DNA of 64,000 nucleotides from contig CAJTMJ010000010.1 in assembly GCA_910577335.1 (NCBI GenBank), positions 29,062 through 93,061 on the forward strand, read 5' to 3'. Below are positions 26,082 to 34,664 of this stretch, one piece after another. A model generated the notes under the pieces. It searched no databases. It was given only the letters and a program-made list of their open reading frames with translations, and was not told the origin of the DNA. Positions within the stretch are counted from its first letter, which is position 1; each line of letters opens with the position of its first letter. This DNA comes from an uncultured Duncaniella sp. (GTDB lineage Bacteria > Bacteroidota > Bacteroidia > Bacteroidales > Muribaculaceae). Both the position numbers and the translations under genes were made by a program.

Positions 26082-28148
26082 TTACTTTCCGACATAGACT
26101 TTCTTTCCTCCGGCTATATATATGCCAGCAGGAAGTCCGTCCAGCGCATTTTCACGGGCGACTCTTGATCTTAGCTTTCTGCCGTACAAATCATAGACGT
26201 CTATAAACTCAGCCTCGTCGGAAATAATAATATTATCCAAACCGGATTCTCCGTCAGGATTATCACTCAAATAAACCTTCGAAATCTTAAATGGAGCGTT
26301 ACCGAGTGACCAGAAACCGATTATATATATATGCGACGGATCAAGTTTACGACCGTCATTTGACTTAAGGTTTGTCAGATCGAACACAGCCCGGGTCTTA
26401 TTACCGAAATCAGCCATTGCTGGGTCTGTCCAGTAATTATTTATATCAAAAATTCTGAACGAAACCTGCGCCCTGTTCTCACCTTCCATTTCAGCTATCA
26501 GATAATGGTAAGCTGACAGATCGACACCATTGCCATATTTCCATCCTGCAAAACCGTATGTACCTGTTTGGATGGTGTGAGTGGCTTGATCAAATGAGCC
26601 TTTCTCCCAAATATTTGGGTTAAAATAACCGTTCACAAATGGGAAATAAGTGGAAACAAACTTGATAGTTTTTGACTGCGTGCCATTCGAACCTGTCGAT
26701 GTAATTGTTACATCAGCTGAACCGGGCGCAAGAGCCGTAAATGAACATCCATCCCACGAAATAATCGAAGGATCAGATATTGCAACTTCAGGTTTGTCAG
26801 GAAGATTCATCTGGAATCCATCGCTATAATCAGCTATGATAGCTGCAGAAACAGAACTACCGGGCATTATCATACAGTCTCTCCCCTCCTCTATGTTAGG
26901 TTTTGAAAAGTACAATTTCACTTTGTAATTGGAACCTAACGATTCACCGGCATAATCCTTAAACCAGTGATACAAGGGCCACGGACATGCCTCCGGGTCG
27001 GTCAGGAATGTATACGAACCTTGTGAGCCGGGGGTATTCTTGAAAGCGGCGAGTAGCTCGCAACCGGTGAAGGTCAGCCAACTCACATTTCCGGTATAAT
27101 CTGCAATAAATTTAAAATTAGCGCCAAAACCTTCGCCAAGCATCTTTCCGGTTATACTCTTACCCCATGAGGACTCATACTTAGATGGCGCCCAGTCCAT
27201 CTCTGTAACCATTATCGGGGCTATTTCAGCCGCCGGCATTATCTGAGTTTTCCATCCGGCTAAAAATGAATCGAAACCTCCGCCATAGCTTCCACCGAGT
27301 TCATGGCTCGGTTCTATGGCATCGCTACCATACCATCCCGGATATACATGCACAGCATAACCTATATTATCGCCTTTTATAGGATATTTCGCAAAGCCTT
27401 CATAATGGGACTGATAGCCGGTTCCCGGAATCCAAAGGATGTTTTGGCAACCGTTACCTCGCATAAGATCGACTATCTCCTGAAAAAACAGGGTAAGATT
27501 CTTAAAACAGCCATCGGTGTCCGAACCAACCTTACCATCTGCACCCTTTATATTAACGGGTTCATTCGCCAATTCAAACATTATATGGGGATTATCCTTT
27601 AATTTTGCATGGGTTGACACATAGCCCCATACTCTCTTCAGATATTTATGATAGTTATCACCTATTTCTATGGTTTCGGGGCATACACCCGGCGGACGCA
27701 TCACAACATAGAGACCCTTGCTAATCGCATATTCAGCCATAGGGATAAACACCTTGTCAAGATAAGTCTTGAATCTATTGAAATCAAAGGCTGAAATATC
27801 ATTTTCCCCTGTCGTACTTACTCCGGGGGTGTTTGACCAATATGGGTCCATGTGCAGACGGATGAAATTCATCTTCCATCCTGCGCCAAGAAGCTCATCT
27901 ATTTTTGTCTGATTATACTTCAAACAGCCTTCAACGTCATAATTAGTCCATTTAGTGCCTCTCTCGTTAAACCACGGACTGTATGTCTGAGCAAAACCAT
28001 GAAGATTCACAATGTTACCAGCGTCATCTTTAAGGTATCTGCCGTCCACATGCAGCACTTTCATATCCATACCGGTCCATGCAGATACACTCATTGCAAT
28101 GCTACCAAAAATCAGTAGCATAAGAAAATATCTTAATCTATTCTTCAT
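26082..28148 (-). CDS. GH5 glycoside hydrolase with Ig-like domain and sorting-tail-like C-terminus
   Basis: This 688-residue protein has a signal peptide (1-23). The GH5 barrel (about 25-390) has FIRLHMDPYW, the acid/base E196 in FELANEPV and the nucleophile E316 in MVTEMDWAP. A bacterial Ig-like (BIG2-type) domain follows at about 420-510 (VAISDPSIISWDG...APGSADVTIT), then a beta-rich carbohydrate-binding-like domain (about 515-640). The last 35 residues (IDVYDLYGRKL...GLPAGIYIAGGKKVYV) resemble the type IX secretion tail seen in Bacteroidetes. GH5 in a xylan locus may be an endo-xylanase, glucanase or mannanase; the subfamily is not decided. It lies eight bases after the GH43-CBM6 gene and its stop is 13 bases before the chosen GH97 start. 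Confidence 0.85.
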   Translation of the reverse strand: MKNRLRYFLMLLIFGSIAMSVSAWTGMDMKVLHVDGRYLKDDAGNIVNLHGFAQTYSPWFNERGTKWTNYDVEGCLKYNQTKIDELLGAGWKMNFIRLHMDPYWSNTPGVSTTGENDISAFDFNRFKTYLDKVFIPMAEYAISKGLYVVMRPPGVCPETIEIGDNYHKYLKRVWGYVSTHAKLKDNPHIMFELANEPVNIKGADGKVGSDTDGCFKNLTLFFQEIVDLMRGNGCQNILWIPGTGYQSHYEGFAKYPIKGDNIGYAVHVYPGWYGSDAIEPSHELGGSYGGGFDSFLAGWKTQIMPAAEIAPIMVTEMDWAPSKYESSWGKSITGKMLGEGFGANFKFIADYTGNVSWLTFTGCELLAAFKNTPGSQGSYTFLTDPEACPWPLYHWFKDYAGESLGSNYKVKLYFSKPNIEEGRDCMIMPGSSVSAAIIADYSDGFQMNLPDKPEVAISDPSIISWDGCSFTALAPGSADVTITSTGSNGTQSKTIKFVSTYFPFVNGYFNPNIWEKGSFDQATHTIQTGTYGFAGWKYGNGVDLSAYHYLIAEMEGENRAQVSFRIFDINNYWTDPAMADFGNKTRAVFDLTNLKSNDGRKLDPSHIYIIGFWSLGNAPFKISKVYLSDNPDGESGLDNIIISDEAEFIDVYDLYGRKLRSRVARENALDGLPAGIYIAGGKKVYVGK

Positions 28149-28156
28149 ACGCTACC

Positions 28157-29542
28157 CTACTTTTTAAAAGTCCAGTAATCGATATTAAACAATTTAGGTC
28201 CTTTTCTACCTTTGAAAACAAAATACAGATCATGAACTCCGGGCACTTCGATCAATGCCGGCACTTCAAGATATTTCCATTCTTCCCAACCACCAGTAGT
28301 GGGAACTTCAAGATTGGCTACAATATCACCTTCGGGTGAATCAATGCGTACTTCAATCTGTCCGCCTCGTAATGCGCTTGCAACTGATGCACCAAATGAA
28401 CGGGGACCGCCGCTGCCAAAATTCACATTTTCCAAACGGATAAAATCCCCGTCGTGAATATCCGATACATAAACTCCGGTCTTGGCATTAGGTTCTATCC
28501 TCACACCTTTCGACCATGCCATAGTCTCTGCCTCGACTCTTTTGTACGGGTCAAGAGTATCTATGGCAGGAGCACCTTTTTCAGTCGGCATTATGGTGGG
28601 GAAAGTTCCGTCAGGACTGTATTTGAACTCCTCCACAGCCACGCTACGACCAAAGCCCCCGCCACCGGGAAGTTTACCGGTATGGTAGAAGAAATATGAC
28701 TTACCTTTATAGTCAGTCACACCACAATGGTTTGTGAACGAACCTGTGTCACACAAAGGCATGATTTCACCCATGTATTTCCACGGACCGGTAGGTTTAT
28801 CGCTCATTGAATAAGCTATATGCTCGGGAACGCCGCCGGCAGCATAGAGAAGATAGTATTTACCTCCACGCTTGTAGAACCACGGACCTTCAGTATATAT
28901 ATCTTTATACTTGGCATCCTTAACTCTCTCCTTTGGTCCCGGTGCGCCAAATCCCTCGACTGTCTGCTGCACCTTCTGAACATCGCCGGAGAATGAAATC
29001 ATGTCATCGTTAAGCTTGACATAATAGATTTCCGGATTTCCCCAATAAAGATACGCCTGTCCGTCATCATCAATAAACACAGTCGGGTCTATATAATCCC
29101 AGCTCCCATCAACGAGAGGACGCCCTATCGCATCCTTAAACGGACCTGTGGGAGTATCACCGACAGCTACACCAATAGCCATTGTGCCTGACAACTTGGA
29201 ATGTAATGGCACATAAAAATAAAACTTGCCATTACGTTCCACGCATTGAGGCGCCCATGCACGGTCATCGCCCCATTCAAAATCCTCTATGGCAAGCGGT
29301 GAACCATGGTCAGTCCAATTGACCATATCAGTGGTCGAATATACACGCCATTCCTGCATCCAGAAAAAATCAGCCTTGTCCTCATCATGACCGGTGTAGA
29401 CATAAAGAGTATCATTATACACCATCGGTGCCGGGTCGGTGGTATAATTCGTCTGCACGATAGGATTTGCCGCATTACATACCATCAAAGGAGAGCATAC
29501 GGCAGAAAGGCAAAGAGAAATTCGATAGACAAATTTTTTCAT
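28157..29542 (-). CDS. GH43-CBM6 exported arabinofuranosidase/xylosidase (paralogue 2)
   Basis: This 461-residue protein has a signal peptide (1-25). The GH43 five-bladed propeller (about 27-325) has the catalytic base in TTDPAPMV, the pKa modulator in YIDPTVFID and the acid in YTEGPWFYK. A CBM6 domain (about 335-460) begins RVEAETMAWSKG and ends FNIDYWTFKK. GH43 enzymes with CBM6 in xylan loci usually remove arabinose from arabinoxylan or act on xylo-oligosaccharides. It is a clear paralogue of the gene at 30709-32040 (same motifs in the same order), with the esterase between them, eight bases away on one side and three on the other. Its active-site loops differ enough that a different linkage is likely. 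Confidence 0.9.
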   Translation of the reverse strand: MKKFVYRISLCLSAVCSPLMVCNAANPIVQTNYTTDPAPMVYNDTLYVYTGHDEDKADFFWMQEWRVYSTTDMVNWTDHGSPLAIEDFEWGDDRAWAPQCVERNGKFYFYVPLHSKLSGTMAIGVAVGDTPTGPFKDAIGRPLVDGSWDYIDPTVFIDDDGQAYLYWGNPEIYYVKLNDDMISFSGDVQKVQQTVEGFGAPGPKERVKDAKYKDIYTEGPWFYKRGGKYYLLYAAGGVPEHIAYSMSDKPTGPWKYMGEIMPLCDTGSFTNHCGVTDYKGKSYFFYHTGKLPGGGGFGRSVAVEEFKYSPDGTFPTIMPTEKGAPAIDTLDPYKRVEAETMAWSKGVRIEPNAKTGVYVSDIHDGDFIRLENVNFGSGGPRSFGASVASALRGGQIEVRIDSPEGDIVANLEVPTTGGWEEWKYLEVPALIEVPGVHDLYFVFKGRKGPKLFNIDYWTFKK

Positions 29543-29550
29543 ATCAGGTA

Positions 29551-30705
29551 TTATGATTTTTGTTTGAAAATTAAAGGCAAAAACTCATTAAGGCAACGAC
29601 GCCAAGTGAGCCATTCATGGTGAGTTCCTTCCGATGTATAATATGTATGCTTTATACCCGCATTATTCAGAGCATCGCTGATTTTGTCACTTCCGAAATT
29701 TTCTTCACTACCCATTCCGAGGAAAAAAGTGTGAACATCAGAGTTAAACTTATCAGCGTTAGTGAAAATACCGTCATAAGCTTTATCTATACCGTTGGCA
29801 AGGAAAAAGAGAGCACCGCTGAAAGAGCCAATATGAGAAAATTTGTCAAGATTCCTCAAAGTGGTCTCAAAAGTTTCATGTCCACCCCATGAAAGTCCTG
29901 CCATGGCACGATTATCACGATCGGAGAGAGTACGGAAATTCTTATCAATATACGGTATAAGCTCATTGAGCATTATCGGAGTGAATGACGCACCGAATTG
30001 CTCACGTGTTTCTCCGGGACGTGAACCAAATATGTAGCCGCAATTTCCATAATCCATCACCACTATCATAGGCACACACTTACCGGAAGCAATCTGATTG
30101 TCAAGAATATTTGCCATCATCCCTTGCTGATGCCATCCACGCTCATCTTCACCCATGCCATGTTGCAAATACAACACCGGATATTTTTTGTCGTGATTTA
30201 CCTCATACTCGGCAGGAGTGTATACGAAACAGCGACGTTCGGCATTCTCAATATCTGAATAATACTTACATTCACGCACCTGCCCATGTGGCACATCCTT
30301 ATTGAATGTGTAATATGCAGCCGCTTCCGCCGACTCAGGTATCTCTATACCTCCGGACATACGTCCACAACCATAAAATGCCTCACTGGACGGGTCAATG
30401 ACACTGACACCATCAACAATTATGAAGTAATAATGAAAACCGACAACCAACGGATTTGTCACAGCTGACCACCAACCATCGTTGTCACGAGTCATGTCAT
30501 ATTTTTTACCACAAATATCAACTTTGACATTATTCGCTTCGGGAGCATGGATTCTGAAATGCGCCCGTTTGTTGCCATCAACTTTGGGATACTGCGCCTC
30601 AGGCACATTAGTTGATGCTGTTATAGCCTCGGATTCATTGGCACAATAGGCATTGCCTACTGATAGAACTGATGCCAATAAAATAGTAATGATTGTTTTA
30701 TTCAT
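29551..30705 (-). CDS. CE1-type esterase with N-terminal CBM48-like domain (feruloyl/acetyl xylan esterase)
   Basis: This 384-residue protein has a signal peptide (1-22). An E-set/CBM48-like domain (about 45-125, AHFRIHAPEANNVKVDI...GWWSA) is followed by an alpha/beta-hydrolase of the esterase D/XynZ type: YPVLYLQHGMGEDERGW, nucleophile S272 in AGLSWGGHE, and the catalytic histidine near the end in EGTHHEWLTW. This CBM48-CE1 arrangement is common in Bacteroidetes xylan loci, where members hydrolyse ferulate or acetate esters on arabinoxylan. It sits three bases after the upstream GH43 and eight before the downstream one, so the three are one unit for decorated oligosaccharides. Confidence 0.9.
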   Translation of the reverse strand: MNKTIITILLASVLSVGNAYCANESEAITASTNVPEAQYPKVDGNKRAHFRIHAPEANNVKVDICGKKYDMTRDNDGWWSAVTNPLVVGFHYYFIIVDGVSVIDPSSEAFYGCGRMSGGIEIPESAEAAAYYTFNKDVPHGQVRECKYYSDIENAERRCFVYTPAEYEVNHDKKYPVLYLQHGMGEDERGWHQQGMMANILDNQIASGKCVPMIVVMDYGNCGYIFGSRPGETREQFGASFTPIMLNELIPYIDKNFRTLSDRDNRAMAGLSWGGHETFETTLRNLDKFSHIGSFSGALFFLANGIDKAYDGIFTNADKFNSDVHTFFLGMGSEENFGSDKISDALNNAGIKHTYYTSEGTHHEWLTWRRCLNEFLPLIFKQKS

Positions 30706-30708
30706 GGC

Positions 30709-32040
30709 TTATTTTTTCATTGACCAGTAATCAAAATTGAAAAGTCCCTCTCCGTTTCCTTCAAATGTAAGGTAAAGGTCATGGATACCTTTCACTTTTT
30801 CAAGTTTGCAAGTATAAAGCTTATACACATCATCAGAACCAGTAGATGAAATGGGCAATTCACCTATCACTTTACCATCTTTTGAGTCAATTCTAACTTT
30901 TATAGTGGCATTCCCCTTCTTTGAAGCCACAGAAGCTGAGAATTTCTTAGCGCCCTTCTTGCCAAAATCCACGTCACGCAGACAGATGTACTCACCGTTA
31001 TCAACGTTTGTGACGCTCATGTTTCTAACACCGTTAGGTATGGTCTTCAAACCGAATCCCCATGCCATGGTCTCAGCTTCAACTCTTTGATACGGATCAA
31101 AAGGCTTAACCGAGGTCAATACAACATCTTTCCAGTAAGGAACTTCCTGAATAGTACCATCGGCATTATATTTCATTTCAGCAGCATTGACTGAACGGCG
31201 TTCATGATGATCAGGAGTCAACAGTCTGAGGACATCATAGCTGTGACCAAACACATAATCTTTCCCTTTGTATTCAATAATTCCGGGGTGATTACCTCTT
31301 GTGCGCTCAGTCGGTCTCATTATATAGCCTTTGGTTTCCCATGGTCCGGTAGGTTTATCGCTCATAGCATATCCTATACCTTCAGGACAACATGTCGAAG
31401 CGAAAGCTAAATAATAACGATTATCACGTTTAAACAACCACGGACCTTCCTGATAATGGAGCGGAGCTTTGTCAAATTTATTGATACCTCCCGAATATGA
31501 AATCATATCCTCGTTTAACTTCACATAGTAAAGTTCAGGATTGCCCCAATACATGTATGCCTGACCGTCATCGTCAATCATAACAGTGGGGTCAATATCG
31601 TTCCAATGCTCTTTCTGCCATACCAAAGGCTTACCGATAGGATCTTTAAATGGACCGTAGGGTGAATCTGACACAAGCACACCTATTCCGTTACCGTGCA
31701 GAGGGCAATACATATAAAATTTACCGTTTCTTTCAATTACCTGAATAGCCCATGCGCCATTGTCTCTCTGACACCATTTAAAATCCTTCAACGATGCCAC
31801 CGGTCCATGTTCAGTCCAGTTAACCATATCGGTAGAGGTATATAACAACCAATCCTGCATTTTAAAGCCATACCCGTTGGCATCATCCTCATCATGCGAG
31901 GTGTAGAGGAAGATGGTATCGTTATGCACCATAGGTGCCGGGTCGGCAGTATATTTAGTCTGAATTATCGGCAATTGCTCCACAGCTGCACTTGCTGAAA
32001 AAGAAAACGCCAATAAAAGTGATGGAATTATTTTTTTCAT
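30709..32040 (-). CDS. GH43-CBM6 exported arabinofuranosidase/xylosidase (paralogue 1)
   Basis: This 443-residue protein has a signal peptide (1-19). The GH43 propeller (about 20-315) has the base in YTADPAPMV, the second Asp in DIDPTVMID and the acid in YQEGPWLFK. The C-terminal CBM6 (about 320-443) runs from RVEAETMAWGFG to FNFDYWSMKK. It matches the gene at 28157-29542 throughout but lacks its inserted stretch before the acid glutamate, so the two diverged after duplication. The signal peptide indicates periplasmic or surface location. It follows GH31 by 12 bases. Confidence 0.9.
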   Translation of the reverse strand: MKKIIPSLLLAFSFSASAAVEQLPIIQTKYTADPAPMVHNDTIFLYTSHDEDDANGYGFKMQDWLLYTSTDMVNWTEHGPVASLKDFKWCQRDNGAWAIQVIERNGKFYMYCPLHGNGIGVLVSDSPYGPFKDPIGKPLVWQKEHWNDIDPTVMIDDDGQAYMYWGNPELYYVKLNEDMISYSGGINKFDKAPLHYQEGPWLFKRDNRYYLAFASTCCPEGIGYAMSDKPTGPWETKGYIMRPTERTRGNHPGIIEYKGKDYVFGHSYDVLRLLTPDHHERRSVNAAEMKYNADGTIQEVPYWKDVVLTSVKPFDPYQRVEAETMAWGFGLKTIPNGVRNMSVTNVDNGEYICLRDVDFGKKGAKKFSASVASKKGNATIKVRIDSKDGKVIGELPISSTGSDDVYKLYTCKLEKVKGIHDLYLTFEGNGEGLFNFDYWSMKK

Positions 32041-32052
32041 GATTATATAAAT

Positions 32053-34518
32053 TTATAGTTTGACATCAACTTTTGATCCCTTATATGCCACAGTCACGGA
32101 ATTTTTATCTGATTTACCGTTGTGAAGCACGACATTGAATTTACGTTCACCTATCATGCCCGGGAATTCACCTTCACGGTCAAGAATTGACAAAGTACGT
32201 GTCTTATCATTCCACTTAAACTTGATGGTTGAATAAAGACCTTTCTCGTAATTATAATTGTCAAATTCATCCTCATATAATGTAAATTCGCCGTTGGCTC
32301 CGGGATAAACTCTTATCTCAAGATTATCCCATGCTTTTTCCTGAGCATACTGAACGTCAGGTCCGATCGGCAATATAGAACCTGCCTTTATGAACAAAGG
32401 GAGAGTCTTTAGAGTGGTGCTTTTTGTCACATTCTTACCACCGCGATGCAACTCCTCAGTTTCAAAATCCCACCATGAAGTTCCTGCGGGCAGATATATT
32501 TCAGTATCCACCGGAGTCATGAAGTCAACAGCTCCGATTGTTCCGGCGTCAGTATTTTCCTGACGGTTCCAACCTGTGTTCTCATCTATATGCATAACCT
32601 TTTCAGGTGTATAGTGAGCTTTCATCACAGGAGCCACCAATATGTTTTTGCCAAACATATATTGGTCGTTACATTCCCATCCTGCCTTATCCTTCGGGAA
32701 GTCCATCATCAGCGGGCGCATAAAGCTTGAATTGTTCTTGCTGACATCCCATGAAGTGGAATAGATATAGGGCAATAGAGAATAGCGCAGCTTAATGGCA
32801 TCCTCAACAGCGTCAAATACTGTCTCACCCCGATTACCGAAATAATAAATCTCACGATAGATGTCTGCGCCATGCGAACGCATCATAGGTGTGAAAGCAC
32901 CAAATTGCATCCAACGCACAAACAATTCCTGAAATTGAGGATTCTTAACAGCGAAATTATCGCCATTACGTTTATTATATGCACCTGCAAAGAAACCTCC
33001 TATGTCTGAGTTACAGTGAGGATTACCGGTCATGGTAAAGTTAAGAAGTGCAGGTATCTGATTGCGGAACATTTCCCATGTTGAAGACACGTCGCCTGTC
33101 CATACGTTACAGCCGTAACGCTGCTGTCCGAAAAATCCTGAACGGGTAAGAATAAACACACGCTTAGCGTCTGATTCCTTGCGCTGATGGTCATACACAC
33201 CGCCTACGGTAAGAAGCGGATAAGCGCCGCGAACCTTACGAAAAGAGCCAAGATGAGTTTTGGTATCCATATCCTCAGGCTTGAAATCAAGGTGGTCAGG
33301 CTCGGTAGAGTCCATCCACCAGCCGTCGATGTTATGGTCAAAGAGACGTTTCAGGTTATTCCAATATATATCACGGGCTTCGGGATTATATGCGTCATAA
33401 ACCTTTACACCTGAAGGATAATCCATACGTGGGGGCCATTGCTCGGCTATACCTGACTGGGGCCAAGTGGTGAAGTTGAAGAGCATGTTCTTCTCATTAA
33501 GCTCACGGTAAGGACGAGTACCGGGACCGAATGATGACCAGATAGAGATGATCATACGAGCATTCTGATTATGTATGTCATCCACCATTTTCTGAGCATT
33601 GTTGAATTCAGGATTCATGAACTCCATGGCATTCCAGAGGTAATTGTTACCCCAGTATTGCCAGTCCTGAATTATACCGTCAAGGGGCATACCAAGCTCC
33701 CTGTATTTATTAACCACACCGACAATCTCATCCTGAGATTTGTAACGTTCGCGGCTCTGCCAGAAGCCGTAAGTCCACAGTGGGAACATGGGTACTTCAC
33801 CCGAAATCTTACGCATCTGAGCTATTACGCCGTCGGCATTTTTGCCATACATGAAATAGTAGTCAACCTTATCCCCGACCTCTGACTCGAACGATGTTAC
33901 ATTTCCGTTATCAGCGAAAACAGTAGGTGAATAGTTATCCCAATATACTCCGTAACCCTTCACTGACATAAACACCGGTATACCATCCTCGATATTACCC
34001 GGCATGAGGTTGCGGTGAACACCTCTCTGTGAAAGGCGACCGTTTTCAAGATTGCCGAGACCGTAGACAGGCTCGTCCTTATCCAATATGAAACCCTGAC
34101 GTACCTTATAAGTTTTATTTCCGGCATCGTCCACGGGGGTAAATCCGGGATTGCCGTTTTCTTTTAACAACACTTTACCGTTAGGCGACATAAATGTGAG
34201 CGCGCCTGTCTCAAGGTTAAGTATTGCAGTTAGTGAATCCGATTTAAGTCTTATATTCTTGCCGTTACCTGTGGCTTTAAATTTGACATCCTGAGGGGTA
34301 AGAGTCACGCTTAGGCTATTGTCATCAACCACTGTCCCCGCAGGAGTTTTTATGACACGCAGTGTCGATGGTGTGTAAAATCTCAACTCCACGTCGTTAT
34401 CGCCCACACGTGTTGTTATACCGTTTTTATTTGTAGCGTATTCCGCTGCAAATGAGCCTAAAACCGCTATTTTTATGCTAAGAACTATTGCTATCGCTTT
34501 ATGGATACAGTTTTTCAT
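32053..34518 (-). CDS. GH31 alpha-xylosidase-type glycosidase
   Basis: This 821-residue protein has a signal peptide (1-24). An N-terminal galactose-mutarotase-like beta-sandwich (about 25-230) precedes the GH31 barrel, with LDGIIQDWQYWG and the nucleophile D403 in GWWMDSTEPDH. The acid/base should be in the TGDVSSTWEMFR region. Two C-terminal beta domains follow. Motif details (WMDSTEPD) fit the alpha-xylosidase branch better than alpha-glucosidases, although GH31 covers both. It would remove alpha-linked side chains from imported or surface-bound oligosaccharides. It is the first gene after the strong hairpin at 34549-34596, so its expression depends on read-through or an unseen promoter. 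Confidence 0.85.
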   Translation of the reverse strand: MKNCIHKAIAIVLSIKIAVLGSFAAEYATNKNGITTRVGDNDVELRFYTPSTLRVIKTPAGTVVDDNSLSVTLTPQDVKFKATGNGKNIRLKSDSLTAILNLETGALTFMSPNGKVLLKENGNPGFTPVDDAGNKTYKVRQGFILDKDEPVYGLGNLENGRLSQRGVHRNLMPGNIEDGIPVFMSVKGYGVYWDNYSPTVFADNGNVTSFESEVGDKVDYYFMYGKNADGVIAQMRKISGEVPMFPLWTYGFWQSRERYKSQDEIVGVVNKYRELGMPLDGIIQDWQYWGNNYLWNAMEFMNPEFNNAQKMVDDIHNQNARMIISIWSSFGPGTRPYRELNEKNMLFNFTTWPQSGIAEQWPPRMDYPSGVKVYDAYNPEARDIYWNNLKRLFDHNIDGWWMDSTEPDHLDFKPEDMDTKTHLGSFRKVRGAYPLLTVGGVYDHQRKESDAKRVFILTRSGFFGQQRYGCNVWTGDVSSTWEMFRNQIPALLNFTMTGNPHCNSDIGGFFAGAYNKRNGDNFAVKNPQFQELFVRWMQFGAFTPMMRSHGADIYREIYYFGNRGETVFDAVEDAIKLRYSLLPYIYSTSWDVSKNNSSFMRPLMMDFPKDKAGWECNDQYMFGKNILVAPVMKAHYTPEKVMHIDENTGWNRQENTDAGTIGAVDFMTPVDTEIYLPAGTSWWDFETEELHRGGKNVTKSTTLKTLPLFIKAGSILPIGPDVQYAQEKAWDNLEIRVYPGANGEFTLYEDEFDNYNYEKGLYSTIKFKWNDKTRTLSILDREGEFPGMIGERKFNVVLHNGKSDKNSVTVAYKGSKVDVKL

Positions 34519-34548
34519 CCTTCTCTACTTATATAGTGATTGGTTTAT

Positions 34549-34596
34549 AAAAAATTCACCGTCGGGAGGGAAGTGCACGAGCCTCCCGACGGTGAA
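34549..34596 (-). terminator. Strong rho-independent terminator inside the xylan locus, after GH10
   Basis: The arms at 34555-34569 and 34582-34596 are a perfect 15-base inverted repeat (TTCACCGTCGGGAGG and its complement) with a 12-base loop. In the direction of transcription (minus strand) the stem is followed at once by a run of six T (34554 to 34549). It lies in the 146-base gap between GH10 and GH31 and should end most transcripts of the xus-type core. I see no promoter box in the remaining 30 bases before GH31. Confidence 0.85.
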
Positions 34597-34598
34597 CT

Positions 34599-34619
34599 GA
34601 CCAATTAAAACAATTGGTC
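34599..34619 (-). terminator. Second small hairpin just upstream of the GH10 terminator
   Basis: GACCAATT (34599-34606) and AATTGGTC (34612-34619) pair perfectly over eight bases around a five-base loop. It is two bases from the main terminator stem and may help it or protect the 3' end of the upstream mRNA. Confidence 0.45.
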
Positions 34620-34664
34620 CCTTCTACCTAAATAAATATATTAACTGTTTAAACTATTGTGCCA

